From Hyphomicrobiales bacterium (GTDB lineage: Bacteria > Pseudomonadota > Alphaproteobacteria > Rhizobiales > Beijerinckiaceae), in contig CAKNFP010000001.1 of NCBI GenBank assembly GCA_930633525.1, positions 2,334,001-2,398,000 of the forward strand: a stretch of 64,000 bases of DNA. The letters are read 5' to 3'. This document shows positions 62,254 through 64,000 of this stretch, piece after piece. The notes beneath the pieces were generated by a model. That model was not told the origin of the DNA. It saw only the letters and a program-made list of their open reading frames with translations, and searched no databases. The position numbers were made by a program, and so were the translations under genes. Numbering within the stretch: position 1 is the first letter of the stretch; each line of letters begins with the position of its first letter.

Positions 62254-63564
62254 TTACTGGCCGATCGCCTGCTTGATGGCGGCGTTGCCACGCTTCACGG
62301 CATTGTCGAGAGCCTGCTGCGCGGTCTGCTGGCCGGCGAGCATCTTCTCGAACTCCTCGTTCTCGATATCACGGACCTGCGGCAGGTTGACGAGCCGCAC
62401 GCCCTTGGAATTTTCCGTCGGCGCCTTACCCATCATCTGCAGGATCGGCGTCTCACGGCCGGGGTTCTTCTCATAGAAGCCCGACTTCTTGGTCGCGTCA
62501 TAGGCCGCGAGTGTAACCGGCAGATAGCCGGACACCTGGTGCAGGCGCGCCTGAATGTCGGTCTTCGACAGGAACTGGAAGAAGGCGGCAACGCCTTTGT
62601 ACTCTTCCGGCTTGTGGCCCGCGAAAACCCAGAGGCTCGCGCCACCGGGGATGGTGTTCTGCGGAGCGCCCTGCGCCGTGGAATCATAAGGCAGTTGGCC
62701 GGTGCCGAAATTCAGGCCGGACTTCAGCACATCGCCGAGACCGCCCGATGATTCCGTCATGATGGCGCATTCGCCCGAGAGAAAGAGATTCTTGGCTTCC
62801 GAGGTGCGGCCGCCATACCGGAACACGCCTTCCTTGGCGAGGTCGGCAATCGTCTGGAAATGGTTGACGAAGATCGGGGCGTTGATCTTCAGCTCGACAT
62901 CGAGGCCAGCGAGGCCGTTCTCCTTGGTGCCGTAGGAAACGTTGTTCCAAGCCGAGAAGGTCTCGAGCTGAATCCACGTCAGCCAGGTGGAGGTGAAGCC
63001 GCAAGGGGCCGCGCCGCTCGACTTGATCTTGCGGGCCGCCTCGAACACCTCCTTCCAGGTCTTCGGCGGGGCGTTGGCGTCAAGGCCCGCCTTCTGGAAC
63101 GCGTCCTTATTGTAATAGAGGATCGACGAGGAGGAGTTGTAGGGGAACGACAGCATGGTGCCGTCGGGCTTGGAATAATAGGCGACGATGCCCGGCAGGT
63201 ACTGGCTCTTGTCGAACTTGGCGCCAGCCTCGGTCAGCACATCCGCCACCGGCTTCACGGCGCCCTGCGCGCCCATCATGACGCCCGTGCCGGCATCGAA
63301 CACCTGCATGATGTGGGGCGGCTGCTTGGCGCGGAAGGCGGCGATGCCGGCATTCAGCGTCTCGGGATAGGTGCCCTTGAAGACCGGCACCACCTTATAA
63401 TCGCTCTGGCTCTCGTTGAATTCCTTCGCGAGGGTCTCGACCACCTGGTTGTTGGCGCCAGTCATGGCATGCCACCAGGAAATTTCAGTCGCCGCAAGGG
63501 CCGGACCGGATACGGTCAGCGCAAGCGCCGTCGCGAAGCCCGGAATGAAACCGCGCAGTGTCAT
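62254..63564 (-). CDS. ugpB: sn-Glycerol-3-phosphate-binding periplasmic protein
   Basis: 436 residues, as in E. coli UgpB (438). Signal peptide MTLRGFIPGFATALALTVSG, cleaved after ALA; mature TEISWWHAMTGANNQVVETL. Conserved ligand-region motifs FPYNSSSSILYYNKDAFQKA, SGAAPCGFTSTWLTWIQLET and PGGASLWVFAGHKPEEY. AGGGAG lies 7 bases before the ATG. First gene of ugpBAEC. In many bacteria this operon belongs to the Pho regulon; no clear Pho box could be found in the 280 bp upstream. Confidence 0.95.
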   Translation of the reverse strand: MTLRGFIPGFATALALTVSGPALAATEISWWHAMTGANNQVVETLAKEFNESQSDYKVVPVFKGTYPETLNAGIAAFRAKQPPHIMQVFDAGTGVMMGAQGAVKPVADVLTEAGAKFDKSQYLPGIVAYYSKPDGTMLSFPYNSSSSILYYNKDAFQKAGLDANAPPKTWKEVFEAARKIKSSGAAPCGFTSTWLTWIQLETFSAWNNVSYGTKENGLAGLDVELKINAPIFVNHFQTIADLAKEGVFRYGGRTSEAKNLFLSGECAIMTESSGGLGDVLKSGLNFGTGQLPYDSTAQGAPQNTIPGGASLWVFAGHKPEEYKGVAAFFQFLSKTDIQARLHQVSGYLPVTLAAYDATKKSGFYEKNPGRETPILQMMGKAPTENSKGVRLVNLPQVRDIENEEFEKMLAGQQTAQQALDNAVKRGNAAIKQAIGQ

Positions 63565-63850
63565 GTTCGTCTCCCTTGATCGGCCACGCGGATGTCCGCC
63601 GGCCGTGCCACAGTTCCGTGGTTCTGGACATGACGTTATTTCGATTTCAGTTTTGCGACAATCGAAAGCCTTGGCCTCTCTTGGCGTTGGACGTTAGACT
63701 TTTGCACGAGAACCGGACTTGAGGCTCCGTCAGCAGGGCGCGGCCAGCCCCCATCATGGCGGCCCCCGCACGGTCCGTGCTACGGATATTCCCGAAATCA
63801 GCGTCGGATGCGCAAGCAGCGCGACGCCTTGCATCACAGGAGATTATTTC

Positions 63851-64000
63851 GTGGGTGATTTTCCGGCTCTCGTCAGCACAGCATGGCTCGCCGATAACCT
63901 GGGCGCGGCTGATCTCGTGGTTATCGACGGCTCCTGGTATTTGCCGACAGAGGGCCGTGACGCGGATGCCGAATATCAGGCCGGCCACATTCCCGGTGCC
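63851..64000 (+). CDS. sseA: 3-mercaptopyruvate/thiosulfate sulfurtransferase (partial, cut at window end)
   Basis: The first 50 codons of a two-rhodanese sulfurtransferase. Start GTG with AGGAG 9 bases upstream; FPALVSTAWLADNLG and DLVVIDGSWYLPTEGRD, then AEYQAGHIPGA, are the N-terminal rhodanese signature of the SseA type. The catalytic Cys domain is beyond the edge. Divergent from ugpB. Confidence 0.85.
   Translation, partial: MGDFPALVSTAWLADNLGAADLVVIDGSWYLPTEGRDADAEYQAGHIPGA

Noticed and set aside
63565..63850. Pho box upstream of ugpB
   Set aside because: Expected from known Pho control of ugp operons, but no convincing pair of CTGTCAT-like repeats was found.

Overview
The window reads as a chromosomal segment of a high-GC alphaproteobacterium of the order Hyphomicrobiales (Rhizobiales). 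The gene content supports this: a proton-pumping pyrophosphatase, aapJQMP, popZ next to valS, pcm next to tolC, an ExoR homologue, an imuA-imuB-dnaE2 cassette behind a GAAC-N7-GAAC LexA box, and GC-rich intergenic palindromes of the rhizobial kind. The genus cannot be fixed from sequence alone; a Chelatococcus/Bosea/Beijerinckiaceae-like organism is a guess. No phage, insertion sequence or CRISPR array is visible.

Layout. 1-8200: housekeeping genes hppA (cut at the left edge), thiL and parC on the minus strand, with an AT-rich island carrying two possible tiny genes between thiL and parC, then an MFS exporter. 8237-10559: recO, a lytic transglycosylase and a membrane protein. 10626-15908: the general amino-acid ABC transporter aapJQMP, with an unusual 1.1-kb gap between aapJ and aapQ. 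16164-20282: a PLP-dependent C-S lyase, then three envelope genes (PMT/ArnT-like transferase, GT2 transferase, LABN-domain protein) that look like a lipid A sugar-modification set. 20667-23327: a small lipoprotein, an outer-membrane beta-barrel and two small unknown genes.

23377-36335 is the main accessory region: a minus-strand catabolic island, probably one regulon. It encodes a DapA-family lyase, an enolase-superfamily dehydratase, a complete carbohydrate ABC importer (binding protein, two permeases, ATPase) with an embedded M14-type deacylase, an extended SDR epimerase/dehydrogenase, an IclR regulator fused to an SMP-30 lactonase, a classical SDR and an FAD-linked oxidase. The set fits import and oxidation of a sugar acid or uronate derivative: dehydrogenase to lactone, lactonase, dehydratase, aldolase/lyase. 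Both central enzymes lack a normally conserved catalytic residue and the importer carries a deacylase, so the substrate may be unusual. A palindrome just upstream of the first gene is a candidate operator.

36477-45674: an EamA permease, an M3 peptidase, two small secreted Tyr/Pro-rich proteins flanking a conserved small protein and an old-yellow-enzyme reductase, exonuclease III, a ceramidase-family membrane protein and exoR. 46071-52897: valS, popZ, tolC, pcm, tRNA-Cys and tRNA-Asn. 53548-59270: the SOS mutagenesis operon imuA-imuB-dnaE2. 59348-63564: ugpBAEC for glycerol-3-phosphate uptake. The window ends in the first 50 codons of a sulfurtransferase gene.
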